The notes below the pieces were generated by a model. That model was not told the origin of the DNA, did no database searches, and saw nothing but the letters and a program-made list of their open reading frames with translations. A stretch of 64,000 bases of DNA from Selenomonadales bacterium (lineage in GTDB: Bacteria > Bacillota > Negativicutes > Selenomonadales > Selenomonadaceae), in contig CAAGHH010000018.1 of NCBI GenBank assembly GCA_900769615.1, positions 32,195 through 96,194 of the forward strand, given 5' to 3'. Shown here piece after piece: positions 1-10,396 of this stretch. The translations under genes and the position numbers were made by a program. Numbering within the stretch: position 1 is the first letter of the stretch; every line of letters begins with the position of its first letter.

Positions 1-70
1 CTGCCGCTGCCACTTTTGCTAACGACGTATTGATTAGCCATGATTTTTTATTACTGCCATTACCTGTCAT
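1..70 (-). CDS. 5' end of an unidentified gene (partial, runs off window)
   Basis: On the minus strand an ATG at 68-70 opens a frame that stays open to base 1 (23 residues), beginning MTGNGSNKKSW. GGAGATG lies about 12 bases upstream as a possible ribosome binding site. The two lysines followed by a mildly hydrophobic, Ala-rich stretch could be the start of a signal peptide. It begins 25 bases after the stop of the giant adhesin, so it is probably co-transcribed with it. In two-partner secretion loci this is a common place for the TpsB outer-membrane transporter, but nothing in 23 residues proves that. Confidence 0.4.
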   Translation of the reverse strand, partial: MTGNGSNKKSWLINTSLAKVAAA

Positions 71-94
71 TTAACTTTTCATCTCCATAAATCA

Positions 95-3000
95 TCATGC
101 TTCAGCGGTAAGATTAACGCCGGTTCCTTCCGAACTCAAAGCGATAGCTGCCTTGCTGGCTACATCAGCGCCAGCTAAATTTACTACCGTTTTACTGCCT
201 TTAAGCTGCATTGAAGCCTGCCTATCATCCTCATCTTCGCCAGTACCAATATTAGCAATTAAATTACCATTAATATCGCGATATTCGATAGCTGTACTGC
301 CGGTAAGCTTTAGATTATTCGCGCCATCACCTGATGCCTGCTGATAGGAAGTATTATCCGGCGTAAATTTAATATCCTTAGCCACGTCTTTTATTACTTC
401 ATTAGTAACATCACCAGCAGTTTTATTATGATCAGGATCAACAACTATGTTAGCGTCAGGCAGTAAAGCTCTAGTTACTTTGACCGCTGTTTTATTAGTG
501 CTATCCTGCGTAAACGTATAATTCTGACCATAATTACCGCTAGTACGGTTATTATACCAGCCCCAAACCGGGTAAATATCATACCGCACATCAGTACTGT
601 CCTTTTCATCCTCGGCTAATTTAAAGCTGAAATCTTGCTCCATTTGGTTTTTGTCAGCATCAACAACACCATAAAATTGACCATTATAAGTATTTGGCAG
701 TTTTTCGCCTAATCTAAATTCTTGTGGATTAGCTTTTACAGTCACCGCAGCTCGCGTAATTGTACCATGACCTGCCAGCGTATCTTTAGTGAGTTGATAA
801 TTGTCATTATTGATACTAATAGCATAGCTGACATCATGATATTTAAGCTCATTCGTATCTTCGCTAATACCAGCATTTTTATCATCATACCATGCTTTTT
901 TTACTACCAAATTAATATTATCATCACCAATTACATTAGTCGCCTTGATATTATTTATCGCATCCTTGACAGCAGTCGTACCATCATATTCTTTACTGGC
1001 ATCCGCTATAGCAAATGTCAGCGTACGCTTATCAATAACACCCATTCCCTTAAGCTTAATATCGGTGCTGCCATCAGCTCCACTTATAAGTTCAACTTGG
1101 CTGTTACTGCCAGCTATCGGCTCAACGACTAATTCATAATTAGTATTATCAACATTTACTTTATAATCAACATCATGTGTTCCAGCATTTTTATCACTAT
1201 AAGCTGCGTCTTGCGGATTGAATTTTAAGATATCATTTACTTTATCGCCGTTACGATCAATAACCGTCGTATCTATCAATTTATCTACCGTAGCATAAGG
1301 ATTGTTTACCAGCTCAGTTGTACCATCATATACCTTGTTCACCAGCTCACTTGGCTGTTTGACTTTAAGCGTTGCTTTGCTGATATTACCTTGACCATTG
1401 CCTATATCATCTAATTCATAGTTAGTTAGCACACTGCTGTCACCAGCCTTGAGCGCTGCCAAAATTCCTTTATAGCTTACGTCTTTAGCGGTTCCTGCGT
1501 TTTTATCACAGTAGACACCAGTTATTTGACTATTATCCAGCGTCAAACCATCACGATTAATAACCTCAGCACCAAGCTTAGTTCCAGCATTAAGCGTAGC
1601 ATTTATATTATCTGTAACCGCATTGGTTCCGTCATAGATCTTGCTGACATCAGCAAAATTTACCTTAAGCTGGCGTTTAGCAATATCCCCCGTGCCATTA
1701 AGGTTAAGGCTCGTACCATCCCAGCCACTGAAGCTATTGCTGTCAATAGTAAAGTTATCAAGGTTTTTTAATTCCAGTTTATAAGTTACTGACTTGTCTT
1801 TTCCCGCATTGGCATCAGCATAATTAGCCTCTTTAACTGAAAAATCAAGTTTTTCCTCTTTGTCTTTACTGCCATCAGCCTGTTTTAAGATCACGCTTAA
1901 AGTTTTGACATTATCCTTAGCTGCTATTAAACTGCTGCCATCTTCGGTTTTATGCTCAACTTTGCTATCACCATTGTAAATTTTATTAGCTTTCGCCAGC
2001 AGCACCTTTAAATTGCTGTCAGTTATTTTCAGCTTATTAATCGTTCCGCCACCGACAAAGGTATCGGCAGTAACTGGTGTTAGTGTTTGCGTATCGTCGC
2101 CAGCATTTAGCACATAATTATCAGCATCAGCTCCCAAGGCTGCCGCTAAACCAGTATATTTTACTTTATTGCTGATAACATCAGGACTAGCAACGAACTT
2201 GCCATCAGTATCCATATAGCCATAGCTTCCATTTATAGCTGCACTAGCAAAAGTATCTCCCGCAACCAATCCCGTAGTGGCAGTAGCCTGTTCTAACACC
2301 GCATTGACTTTAGCATAAGTTGAACCATCATAATCCTTAACTGGATCGGTAAATGTGATATTTAAACTACGCTTTTTAATATCGCCCTTGCCTAAAACAT
2401 AACTCGTGCCATTTTCCTTTGTTAGCTCACTGCCATCAGCATTAAGCAGCTGATAGTTGCCCGCATCACTTCCGGTAAGTGCTACTTCATAGTATACGTC
2501 TTTAGCCTGACCCGCATTTTTATCTGAATAACGACCAGACATAGCATTAGCCAAATTACTAGTACTGCCATTTATGGTTACGTCATCATTACCGGTCAGC
2601 CCGCTATCATTGGTTTTAGTTGCAATCTCTATTCTATTAGCTAAGCTGTTATTTTCTATAGCCGTCGTACCATCATAAATTTTGCTTAAAGTGGGCACAT
2701 CATTTGCCTTAACATAAAGCTTACGCTTGGTAATAGCTCCCTTGCCCGTTGCCCTATCACTGATTTCATAATTATTAAGTACGCCAGCATTACCAGCTGT
2801 TAACGCTCCCGCGATACCACTATAATTAATATCCTTGCCATCAGCAGCATTTTTGTCAGCATACTCACCACTGACTCTAACATTATCAATATTTAAACCA
2901 TCACGAGCTATAACATCAGCGCCGACCTTAGTACCAGCATTTAGCTTAGCACTAATCGGACTTGTAACCGCTTTGGTGCCATCATAAGTTTTGCTGATAT

Positions 3001-6000
3001 CAGCAAAATCTACACTCAAATGACGCTTTTTAATATCACCTTTGCCATTTAAGTTAAGCTTGGTACCATCCCAGCCATTAAGACTGTTATCAATATCAAA
3101 ATTCTTGAGATTGGTCAAATTCAGCCGATAAGTAACATTTTTATTACTGCCAGCATTGGCATCATCATAATCAGCATCGGCTAAATTATATTGCAGCTTC
3201 TCTTCTTGCCCGTTATTTAGCTTAACTGCCAAATTTTTGATATTGGCCCCAGCTTCATTAACTGTAGTGCCATCTTCAGCCAAATGGGTTACCTTAATAT
3301 CACCATTATAGATTTTATTAGCATGATCAACATCCCATTTTAAATTAGCATTGGTTATTTTATATTTATTGATTTTGCCCGTACCAATAAAACTGCCATC
3401 AGCAGCTACATCTACATAGTCAGCTATATTTGCTGAATCCTGTCCTACTTTAGCCTGCACCTCATAATTTTTAGCCTTGTCACCAAGAGCTGCCAGTAAT
3501 CCCGTATACTTAACTTTATCACTGGTAACATCCGGACTAGCTGTAAAAATACCGTTTTCTACCTGTCCATAATCACCATTCAGCTTAGTGCTGTCAAAAA
3601 TATCACCATTTACTAAGCCAGTGTCAGCACTGTTTACAAGATTAGTAACTGCATTGACATTAGCTTTAGTTTCTCCATCATAGTCCTTAACAGGGCTATC
3701 AAAGTTAACATACAAACTGCGTTTTTTGATTTCACCAAGTCCTGTAACATAGCTCGTGCCATTTTCCTTAGCTAAAGCATTACCGTTAAGATCTACCAGC
3801 AGATAGTTGTTGTTAGCATCATTCAAAAGCCCAGTTTCATAACGGACTTCCTTGTTTTCCCCCGCATTAACATCAGCATAATGCGCCTTAACTGCCGTAG
3901 TATTGCTGACGGTAACATTATCCGTCCCTAATAAACCGCTACCTCTGTCATTATCTTTAGGTTTCACGATTAAACTGCTGTTAGCGATAGCTTCCGGCTT
4001 TAGTTCCTTAGTGCCATCGTAGATTTTACTAACTGAATTATTATTTTGAACACCAACATAAACCTTGCGCTGCTCAATCGTACCAGCACCAGCAATTGTC
4101 TTGCTTATCGTCTGCGTAGTGCTGTCATAATTAACACCGCCCAAAGTATCTAAACTTGTAAGGTCATAGTTATTACTTAAATCACCATTGAGTTTAATAT
4201 TATAGGTTACATTTCTCGTACCTGCATTAACGCTGTCGTAGCTTACACTATTCACATCATAATTATGCAGAAAATCAATTGTCTTATTGCCATTGCTGAA
4301 ATTAAGGGCTGAAACTTTATCTTTGCCATCAAAACCATTGACCAAAGCATCGGTACTATTATCGTAAACTTTATGCAAACCGCTAAAATCAAAATTAAAA
4401 TTCCAGCCATTAGCCGCATTGATTGCCAGTTTATCAATAGTGCCCTTGCCATAAGCTATATCACCTAAAGCTGTGCCCTGTAATGTTAATTCATAGTTAC
4501 CCGCGCTCGTACCTGTAAGCAGCGTATTTAAATTTTTGTACTCAACCGCTTTATCAGTACCTGCATTAGCATCAGCAGTAAAACCAGTGCTATCCTGCTT
4601 GCCATAGGTGCCAATAACGTTATCTGTCTTAAAGTCATTAGCAAAATCAGTATCAATAGCAGTAATGTTATCCTGGGCAGTTATTGCCCCCGCCACCTGA
4701 TCGGTAGCTACGTCAGCATCACCATCATAGGTTTTACGAACATCGTTTATGGTAAGTGCCAGTTTATGCTTAGTAATCTCGCCCTTGCCCTGCAGACTGT
4801 CAGCTGCCGTATTATCAGCTTGCAGCAATTGATAGTTACCAGCACTATCACCGCTTAAACTAAGGGTATAGTCGACATTTTTATTACTGCCAGCATTTTT
4901 ATCAGCGTATTGACCGTTAACACTTAGATTATTAGCATCACCATTTATAAATCCAGTATCCCGGTCAGTATTTTTGATGGCTATATTATTTTTAGCATTC
5001 TTGACTTCAGTGGTTGCATCATATTCTTTGGTCAGTCCATTCTTTACGGACACGAATACCTTACGTGGCGTAATAACACCAGCTCCAGCTACTGTATTAG
5101 TAAAATCGCCGGGACCAAAATCATAATTACCCGAATTGTCCGTAAGCTTAATCTGATAGGTAACCGCCTGTGCCTGACTATTGTTACTGTTAGCTGAATC
5201 ATAGTGCGAGCCGGTTCCTACCGTATAATTTAAACCAGTCGAACCATTATCATAGCTTACACCATTAACAAATAACTGCAAATTATCCTTGGTAACAGTG
5301 CTTGGCAAATTGCTATTACCATCGTAGATTTTAGTAAGTTTATCATTTACTCGCCATTCAAGATCAGAAACACTATTAATAGTCTTTTTAATTATCTTGC
5401 CATTACCAGTATAATTCGTATTTTGCAAATTATAGTTTTTGGCATCGGCTCCGCCCAAAGTGATACCCGTATAATATACTTTATTAGCCGTATTAACATC
5501 AGCGCTGTTGTAATTAGCCTTAGCCGCCGTGTTAATTAAATCAATTGTCAGGTCATCACCGCTTATTTTGCCATTTAAGCTTTCCTTGCCGTTAAGCATA
5601 GCAGATGTTACTTTCGCAGTACCATCATAGACCTTAGTAACATCGCCAAAAGCAACATTTAAGTTTTTAGGCGTTATTTTGCCAGCAATAGCCGTATTAT
5701 CCTTATTTTTGGTGATGCTTTGCGTTCTAAGATTATAGTTAGCCGCTTTTGCACCAGTTAGTTCAGCTGCAAAGGTAATATTTTTGTTAATTACCTTACC
5801 ATCAACATCATAGGCAACATTTTTATCACTGTATTTACCAGTGAGTTTTACGCTCGTACCGTCACCTGCTACCAAATGAGCTGAACCATCAGCATAAGTT
5901 ATCACGCCAGCAGCCGGATCCCAGGTATTATAATTATCCGCTACGTTATCTTTACTGTCGTACTCTTTGTCAAGATTCGTTTTATTATTGCCAACCAGTG

Positions 6001-8986
6001 TAATATCACGCTTATTTATCGTGCCAGCACCGCTTACTGTAGTATTTGGCTGCTGCGCCAAAGTAGTTGAGTTTTCGGTACTGGTTGTATCAAAGGTATA
6101 ATTGCTAAGCACCTTGTTGTCCGTGCCAGTTATAGTTACCGTATAGGCAAGTTTTTTCGCAGCCGTAGCTAGCCCCGATGCCGTTGCATCAGACGCTGCG
6201 GTTGTACCGTCATCTGTGGTAAACTTAGCACCGCCCAAGGTAAATTTTATCTTGTCAATATCGCTAGCAAGAATCCCACTATCGGTGCCAAAGCCATTAG
6301 CAATGGTATCCTGCCCTAGACGGGTATTAGCATCATAGCTAAAATCAGCTGTACCATCATAGGTTTTACTGCCATTTTCCCATATACCGGTAACCGCATT
6401 ATAAACTTTGAAACTATTTTTATCCAGCATCCTCGGGGTAATAAGACCCGCATTATTAGCTGTTACATTGTCCGCAGTTACAATTTGTTTACCAAAATAA
6501 CCCGTAGGATCATAAAGCACCTTGCCATTGCTGTCTTTAAGATAATAGTTTTTAGCTGCGTCACCATCTAAAGTCAAACCATTGATAATAAGATTGCGCG
6601 TACCAGCATTAACATCATCATATTTAACCTCAGCATCAGCCGTGCCTTTAACATTAACCGTATCACTAGCAACAGTTCCCGTAACTTGCAAATTAGCAAT
6701 AGCATCAGCAGCCGTGCCTTTTATAGCATTAGTACCATCATAGACCTTGGTCAAACGCTTGCTGGCATCAGCTGTAAGTGTAAGCGCCTTAGGCGTTATC
6801 TCGCCAGCTTTAAAACTAATATCAGTATTTTCGGTACCATTAATATGTAAATCATAGTTACCGCTATCAGCACCTTCTAATTTTAAACCACTGAATTTAA
6901 TGACACCATATTTACCTTTGCCAACGGTTTTATCTTCTTTAGTATGGGCTTCATCTGAGTAATATTTTCCCGTTACCGTGCCACCAAGTGTTACCGTATC
7001 ACCAGCAACTAAACCACTATCCTCAATATCAGTTTTCGTAAGTGCTCCCGCAACTGCTGCCACTGTTACATCAGCGGTACCATCGTATTCCTTTACCGGC
7101 TTAAAATCAGTATCAACATTAGCATTGACCTGACGTTTGCTAATAGTTATATTACTGCCAGCAACATCATAACCTTGCTGACCTGAGGTGAAATTAGCAT
7201 ACGTTCCTGTTGTAACATTTTTATCCTTACTATTACTGTAATTAATTTGTCTATTATCAGCATTAGCGCCAAAAGTTGCATTACTGATATTTAACGCACT
7301 GCCATTATAAACCTTCGAAAAGTCCTTGCCTTCATTATTGCCACTAACTCCGCCCATAGTGTAATCATAGCTGGCTGCCGTAGTACCCTTAAAAAATGCC
7401 GTCAATAGCGGATTACTCGTCCCGCCATAAATACGCCAAGTTGATTTAGTTACATTACCCGCATCATCTATCTTCACGCCGCCAGTATCAGTTATATCCC
7501 AATTAGCTTTGTTATATACATCAGTCTGCTTATTATCATAAGTTTGGGTAACATTCAAAGATGAATTTACCTCGGGATTTACAACCTTAGCACCTGTAGC
7601 TGATATTATAAAGCTGTTATCTACAGTTAAACTTGTATTATCGGAGATATCGTTAGTAGTTGTATACGAATTCTTTACTAATTTTACGTTATCATCATCT
7701 GCTGAAGCAAAAAGACCAGCCTTATTATTACTGCCAACGGCACCAGTATTATAGCTGTTGTCAATTTTGTTTGACCAATCCAACGTAGCATGACTAATTC
7801 CTAAAATACCGCCACCAGCAGATTGTCCAGTATTATAAGCGTTATTTATAGTCGTATCTGTCATTTCGCCTACAATACCACCGACCCATAAATAGCGTGG
7901 TCCTGTGACTGTTGTATTTTCATTGTATACATTATTTATAATTGAGTTTTTTGCATTACCAACAATAGCACCTACACCTTTTTTTGCTACACTGGTGCTA
8001 ATTTTTGAATTAATAACACCAAAATTATCAATTCGCGCTCCATTAGTAGTGCCAAAAATACCAGCTTCACCAGCTGAATTGATATTTGCCTTGCTTACAG
8101 TATTGAACATACCATCAAATTTACCAGTAAAATTACTCACTGGCGTGATATTATTATTCTCACTGCTATCTAATACTACATTCTCGGTCAGCATATAATT
8201 GCCTGAACTACTGCCACCTGCACCAATAATAGATTTATTATTTTTTACATCATCAGCACTAACTGTCTTATACCAGTCAATATTTATCGCTGTACCGGAA
8301 GGTCCCGTTGTTTTACCGCTATATTTTGCGTCACTAGCACCATCAGCATTACCAACATGAATATAGCCATCATCTGATCTTAATTCAACCGTATTGGCAT
8401 CAGTCATATTACCAGCATTATTCATAAAGCGGATATTTTTGCCTTCAGCAACTACCTTATCCGCGGAAATATGCCCCATGTTGACTACATCCGATGCCAT
8501 TTTTTTATCAGTGCTATCCATTACTGTTGCCATATTATTAGCACTATAAGCATTTTTAGCAACATCATCACTTACATAACGTGTTGATACATAGAGATTG
8601 CCAACATTTACGCTAGCTCCCTTGCCAAAAATAACACCATTGGGATTTACGATATAGACATCATTACCACCTTCGATTTTGCCATCTATTTGCGAAGTAT
8701 TGGCACCACGAATGATGTTTAAATAATTATTGGTCTTATTACCGCCATCAAATTTTACGGTTTCATCTTTGGCTATTGAAAAATCCTGCCAGCTGATAAC
8801 GTTATTTTTCGTAGTACTGGTGATATTTACTTCCTTGCCTGCATTTGCAATAGCAACAATGCCAGCTTCTACTTTACCGCCACTTGGCGCACCATAAGCA
8901 ACCGGTATGATACTAAACATACCGGCTGATAGCGCAATACCTATACTTATCGCTAAGCTTTTCGCATCCTTGTGCTCTCGATCCAT
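95..8986 (-). CDS. Giant filamentous-hemagglutinin-type adhesin with YDG repeats (TpsA-like)
   Basis: A 2963-residue predicted secreted adhesin. Residues 1-33 form a signal peptide ending near VAYGAPSGG. Residues about 34-175 match the two-partner-secretion (filamentous hemagglutinin N-terminal) domain, with GANTSQIDGKI and the NPNGV motif. Residues about 290-430 contain GLUG-like segments (VGGIVGEM, GVGAIVGNA). From about residue 555 to 2730 come some 20 repeats, each starting K-x-Y-[DN]-G and containing YxDxNAG and a K-x-V-x-Y-x-L strand (YDG/MBG type). The C-terminus (about 2740-2963) is non-repetitive. Export by a TpsB partner and surface attachment follow from the family. The ATG has only a weak GGGG ribosome site. 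It lies 72 bases downstream of flagellin on the same strand. No metal-binding or enzymatic domain was recognised. Confidence 0.88.
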   Translation of the reverse strand: MDREHKDAKSLAISIGIALSAGMFSIIPVAYGAPSGGKVEAGIVAIANAGKEVNITSTTKNNVISWQDFSIAKDETVKFDGGNKTNNYLNIIRGANTSQIDGKIEGGNDVYIVNPNGVIFGKGASVNVGNLYVSTRYVSDDVAKNAYSANNMATVMDSTDKKMASDVVNMGHISADKVVAEGKNIRFMNNAGNMTDANTVELRSDDGYIHVGNADGASDAKYSGKTTGPSGTAINIDWYKTVSADDVKNNKSIIGAGGSSSGNYMLTENVVLDSSENNNITPVSNFTGKFDGMFNTVSKANINSAGEAGIFGTTNGARIDNFGVINSKISTSVAKKGVGAIVGNAKNSIINNVYNENTTVTGPRYLWVGGIVGEMTDTTINNAYNTGQSAGGGILGISHATLDWSNKIDNSYNTGAVGSNNKAGLFASADDDNVKLVKNSYTTTNDISDNTSLTVDNSFIISATGAKVVNPEVNSSLNVTQTYDNKQTDVYNKANWDITDTGGVKIDDAGNVTKSTWRIYGGTSNPLLTAFFKGTTAASYDYTMGGVSGNNEGKDFSKVYNGSALNISNATFGANADNRQINYSNSKDKNVTTGTYANFTSGQQGYDVAGSNITISKRQVNANVDTDFKPVKEYDGTADVTVAAVAGALTKTDIEDSGLVAGDTVTLGGTVTGKYYSDEAHTKEDKTVGKGKYGVIKFSGLKLEGADSGNYDLHINGTENTDISFKAGEITPKALTLTADASKRLTKVYDGTNAIKGTAADAIANLQVTGTVASDTVNVKGTADAEVKYDDVNAGTRNLIINGLTLDGDAAKNYYLKDSNGKVLYDPTGYFGKQIVTADNVTANNAGLITPRMLDKNSFKVYNAVTGIWENGSKTYDGTADFSYDANTRLGQDTIANGFGTDSGILASDIDKIKFTLGGAKFTTDDGTTAASDATASGLATAAKKLAYTVTITGTDNKVLSNYTFDTTSTENSTTLAQQPNTTVSGAGTINKRDITLVGNNKTNLDKEYDSKDNVADNYNTWDPAAGVITYADGSAHLVAGDGTSVKLTGKYSDKNVAYDVDGKVINKNITFAAELTGAKAANYNLRTQSITKNKDNTAIAGKITPKNLNVAFGDVTKVYDGTAKVTSAMLNGKESLNGKISGDDLTIDLINTAAKANYNSADVNTANKVYYTGITLGGADAKNYNLQNTNYTGNGKIIKKTINSVSDLEWRVNDKLTKIYDGNSNLPSTVTKDNLQLFVNGVSYDNGSTGLNYTVGTGSHYDSANSNNSQAQAVTYQIKLTDNSGNYDFGPGDFTNTVAGAGVITPRKVFVSVKNGLTKEYDATTEVKNAKNNIAIKNTDRDTGFINGDANNLSVNGQYADKNAGSNKNVDYTLSLSGDSAGNYQLLQADNTAADSLQGKGEITKHKLALTINDVRKTYDGDADVATDQVAGAITAQDNITAIDTDFANDFKTDNVIGTYGKQDSTGFTADANAGTDKAVEYKNLNTLLTGTSAGNYELTLQGTALGDIAYGKGTIDKLAINAANGWNFNFDFSGLHKVYDNSTDALVNGFDGKDKVSALNFSNGNKTIDFLHNYDVNSVSYDSVNAGTRNVTYNIKLNGDLSNNYDLTSLDTLGGVNYDSTTQTISKTIAGAGTIEQRKVYVGVQNNNSVSKIYDGTKELKPEAIANSSLIVKPKDNDRGSGLLGTDNVTVSNTTAVKAHYADVNAGENKEVRYETGLLNDANNNYLLVDLNGNALAKENGTSYVTGLGEIKKRSLYVNFDSPVKDYDGETKANVNAVTNLVNSADTGLVNGDIFDSTKLNGDYGQVENGIFTASPDVTSDKVKYTGLLAALGDKAKNYEVQAKVGQDSANIADYVDVAADGSFIGTGKINKYKITNANLKWDVDHANKIYNGDIKVTHLAEDGTTVNEAGANIKNLAVKLNNGQEEKLQYNLADADYDDANAGSNKNVTYRLNLTNLKNFDIDNSLNGWDGTKLNLNGKGDIKKRHLSVDFADISKTYDGTKAVTSPISAKLNAGTKVGADVIARDGLNIDNVRVSGEYADKNAADGKDINYSGIAGALTAGNAGVLNNYEISDRATGKGAITKRKLYVKANDVPTLSKIYDGTTAIENNSLANRIEIATKTNDSGLTGNDDVTINGSTSNLANAMSGRYSDKNAGQAKDVYYEVALTGSDAGNYQLLNADGSELTKENGTSYVLGKGDIKKRSLNITFTDPVKDYDGSTYAKVNAVLEQATATTGLVAGDTFASAAINGSYGYMDTDGKFVASPDVISNKVKYTGLAAALGADADNYVLNAGDDTQTLTPVTADTFVGGGTINKLKITDSNLKVLLAKANKIYNGDSKVEHKTEDGSSLIAAKDNVKTLSVILKQADGSKDKEEKLDFSVKEANYADANAGKDKSVTYKLELKNLDNFTIDSNSFSGWDGTSLNLNGTGDIAKRQLKVNFADVSKIYDGTNAVTDNINATLNAGTKLGAEVINRDGLTLDNSQITGVYCDKNAGTAKDVSYKGILAALKAGDSSVLTNYELDDIGNGQGNISKATLKVKQPSELVNKVYDGTTELVNNPYATVDKLIDTTVIDRNGDKVNDILKFNPQDAAYSDKNAGTHDVDYKVNVDNTNYELVVEPIAGSNSQVELISGADGSTDIKLKGMGVIDKRTLTFAIADASKEYDGTTAVKDAINNIKATNVIGDDNINLVVKKAWYDDKNAGISEDTNELKYHDVSYAISINNDNYQLTKDTLAGHGTITRAAVTVKANPQEFRLGEKLPNTYNGQFYGVVDADKNQMEQDFSFKLAEDEKDSTDVRYDIYPVWGWYNNRTSGNYGQNYTFTQDSTNKTAVKVTRALLPDANIVVDPDHNKTAGDVTNEVIKDVAKDIKFTPDNTSYQQASGDGANNLKLTGSTAIEYRDINGNLIANIGTGEDEDDRQASMQLKGSKTVVNLAGADVASKAAIALSSEGTGVNLTAEA
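970..7320 (-). repeat. Array of about 20 YDG-type protein repeats
   Basis: Within the adhesin gene, degenerate repeats of roughly 75-120 codons recur, each opening with a KxYDG-like motif (KVYDGT, KIYDGT, KTYDGT, KDYDGE, KIYNGD). On the plus strand this shows as recurring accatcata(g/a) stretches. The repeats are diverged in DNA, so the array is old rather than freshly expanded. Confidence 0.85.
1335..4050 (-). repeat. Tandem duplication of a four-module unit, about 1.35 kb each
   Basis: Four consecutive YDG modules occur twice in the same order. Opening motifs in copy one are KIYDGTKEL, KDYDGETKA, KIYNGDIKV and KTYDGTKAV (near 4030, 3690, 3315 and 2990). In copy two they are KIYDGTTAI, KDYDGSTYA, KIYNGDSKV and KIYDGTNAV (near 2680, 2335, 1980 and 1640). 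Every pair is 1.33-1.36 kb apart. Linkers such as NGTSYV, GWDGT and LNAGTK also match in order. Confidence 0.8.
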
Positions 8987-9012
8987 TTTACTACCCCATT
9001 ACCATATTTGCA

Positions 9013-9045
9013 TAAGAGCCATTCCTAAACTTGGAATGGCTCTTA
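9013..9045 (-). terminator. 13-bp hairpin between flagellin and adhesin genes
   Basis: Perfect inverted repeat TAAGAGCCATTCC (9013-9025) and its complement (9033-9045) with a 7-base loop. It lies just past the flagellin stop. On the minus strand it is not followed by a T-run, although a T-run (TATTTTTT) follows on the plus strand. It may be a weak or partial terminator, or a processing/stability hairpin between two co-directional genes. Confidence 0.6.
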
Positions 9046-9058
9046 CAATATTTTTTGC

Positions 9059-10396
9059 TTAACCTTGCAACAGGCTTAATACCTGACTGCTGTTTTGATT
9101 AGCCTGTGACAGCATTGCCTGAGCTGCCTGCGTAATGACATTATTTTTCGTATAAGCGGTCATTTCCTTAGCCATATCCGCATCACGGATTACTGAATCC
9201 GATGACTGCGTATTTTCACTAGCTACGGTTAAATTTGACTCGGTATATTCCAGCCGGCTTTGCAGCGAGCCAACCGTAGTTTGCATATCGAGCGTTTTTT
9301 GCAGAGCTAAATCTAAAACACTTATCGCCGCATTAGCATTCTTGCGCGTAGAAATATTCAGGGTCGAACCATCCGTTGCCGAAAGACCAAGGGCAACACT
9401 GCGCATATCAGAAAAACCAATCTTAACCGTCTGATTAGACTTAGTGCCGACTTGGAAAGTCAGTGCATTATCCGGCGAAGCCTCTTCCGCTCGAATAACT
9501 TCATTGAAATTATTAAAAATAGAATTAGCTGTGCGATTTATTGTGCCATCATGATCCATAACATTAAATGTAATACCTGAAATCTGTCCTGATAAGCCAG
9601 CCTTTTTCGCTCTAAAAATAACCGCATTACCACCATTAACAGTATGCACCTCAGCACCAGTTCTATCCTTATCGAATTTGTTGCTGACCGAAAGCTCGAT
9701 ATCATTGCCAATTTGACTGGTCTGACCTGTTACTGGATCCTTAGCTCTGCCGAACAAACTTTGAAATGCTGCATCTTCTACGGGGTCAAGAATTGCTGTA
9801 TAAGTCTTTCCTTCAATTACGTAGGACATTTCTATTTTGCTATCTTCATGAATTCCCAAGCTACGCCCCGAAAAATCAGTTAAATCTACTAATGCATCCT
9901 GCTTAGTAATATTCTGATCAAATCCTTCATTAGATAACACCGTTTTGGTACCGCCAGCTATTACTGAATTATTATGCGATCCATCGAGCATAATCTTGCC
10001 ATTATACGTTACATTGGCATTATCATCAATCTGATCGACTGCTTGATCAAGCTCTTTTTGAATTGTTTGCCGGTCAGCATCAGTATTGGTATCATTGGCA
10101 GCGTTAATTACTTTTTCCTTGAGCGTTTTTATAATATCTACTGTACTTTGCAGACCGCCCTCAGCAACTTTCAACATACTGCCACCAGTCTGAGCATTGT
10201 CGACATCCTGATCCAAACTTCTTAGCTGCGTCCGCATTTTTTCCGATATCGCAAATCCCGATGCATCATCAGCCGCACTGTTGACTTTCATGCCCGATGC
10301 TACTTTTTTCAATGATTTTGCCGTTTCTTTTTCATTTTTATTTAACTGATTCAGCGTATTCTTCGCCGAAAGATTATTCTTTACTACCATTGCCAT
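9059..10396 (-). CDS. Flagellin
   Basis: A 445-residue flagellin, the filament subunit exported by the flagellar type III system. The N-terminal D0/D1 region (about 1-140) has the typical LNKNEKETAKSLKKVASG and NSAADDASGFAISEKM stretches. The C-terminal D1/D0 region (about 350-445) has SRLEYTESNL and ends QANQNSSQVLSLLQG. The central, probably surface-exposed, domain is about 200 residues. The start is supported by GGGAGG nine bases upstream of the ATG. A sigma-28-like promoter lies about 70 bases upstream. The adhesin gene follows after 72 bases. The central domain could be a target for the GT41 enzyme at 21-22.5 kb, but that is conjecture. Confidence 0.95.
   Translation of the reverse strand: MAMVVKNNLSAKNTLNQLNKNEKETAKSLKKVASGMKVNSAADDASGFAISEKMRTQLRSLDQDVDNAQTGGSMLKVAEGGLQSTVDIIKTLKEKVINAANDTNTDADRQTIQKELDQAVDQIDDNANVTYNGKIMLDGSHNNSVIAGGTKTVLSNEGFDQNITKQDALVDLTDFSGRSLGIHEDSKIEMSYVIEGKTYTAILDPVEDAAFQSLFGRAKDPVTGQTSQIGNDIELSVSNKFDKDRTGAEVHTVNGGNAVIFRAKKAGLSGQISGITFNVMDHDGTINRTANSIFNNFNEVIRAEEASPDNALTFQVGTKSNQTVKIGFSDMRSVALGLSATDGSTLNISTRKNANAAISVLDLALQKTLDMQTTVGSLQSRLEYTESNLTVASENTQSSDSVIRDADMAKEMTAYTKNNVITQAAQAMLSQANQNSSQVLSLLQG

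Noticed and set aside
153..8198. Plus-strand open frames at 153-344, 722-1132, 945-1139, 1526-1771 and 7905-8198
   Set aside because: They are antisense shadows of the repetitive adhesin gene, without ribosome sites or recognisable domains.
95..8986. CRISPR array or direct-repeat array
   Set aside because: The periodic signal comes from protein repeats of 75-120 codons with diverged DNA; no short identical repeats with unique spacers occur.
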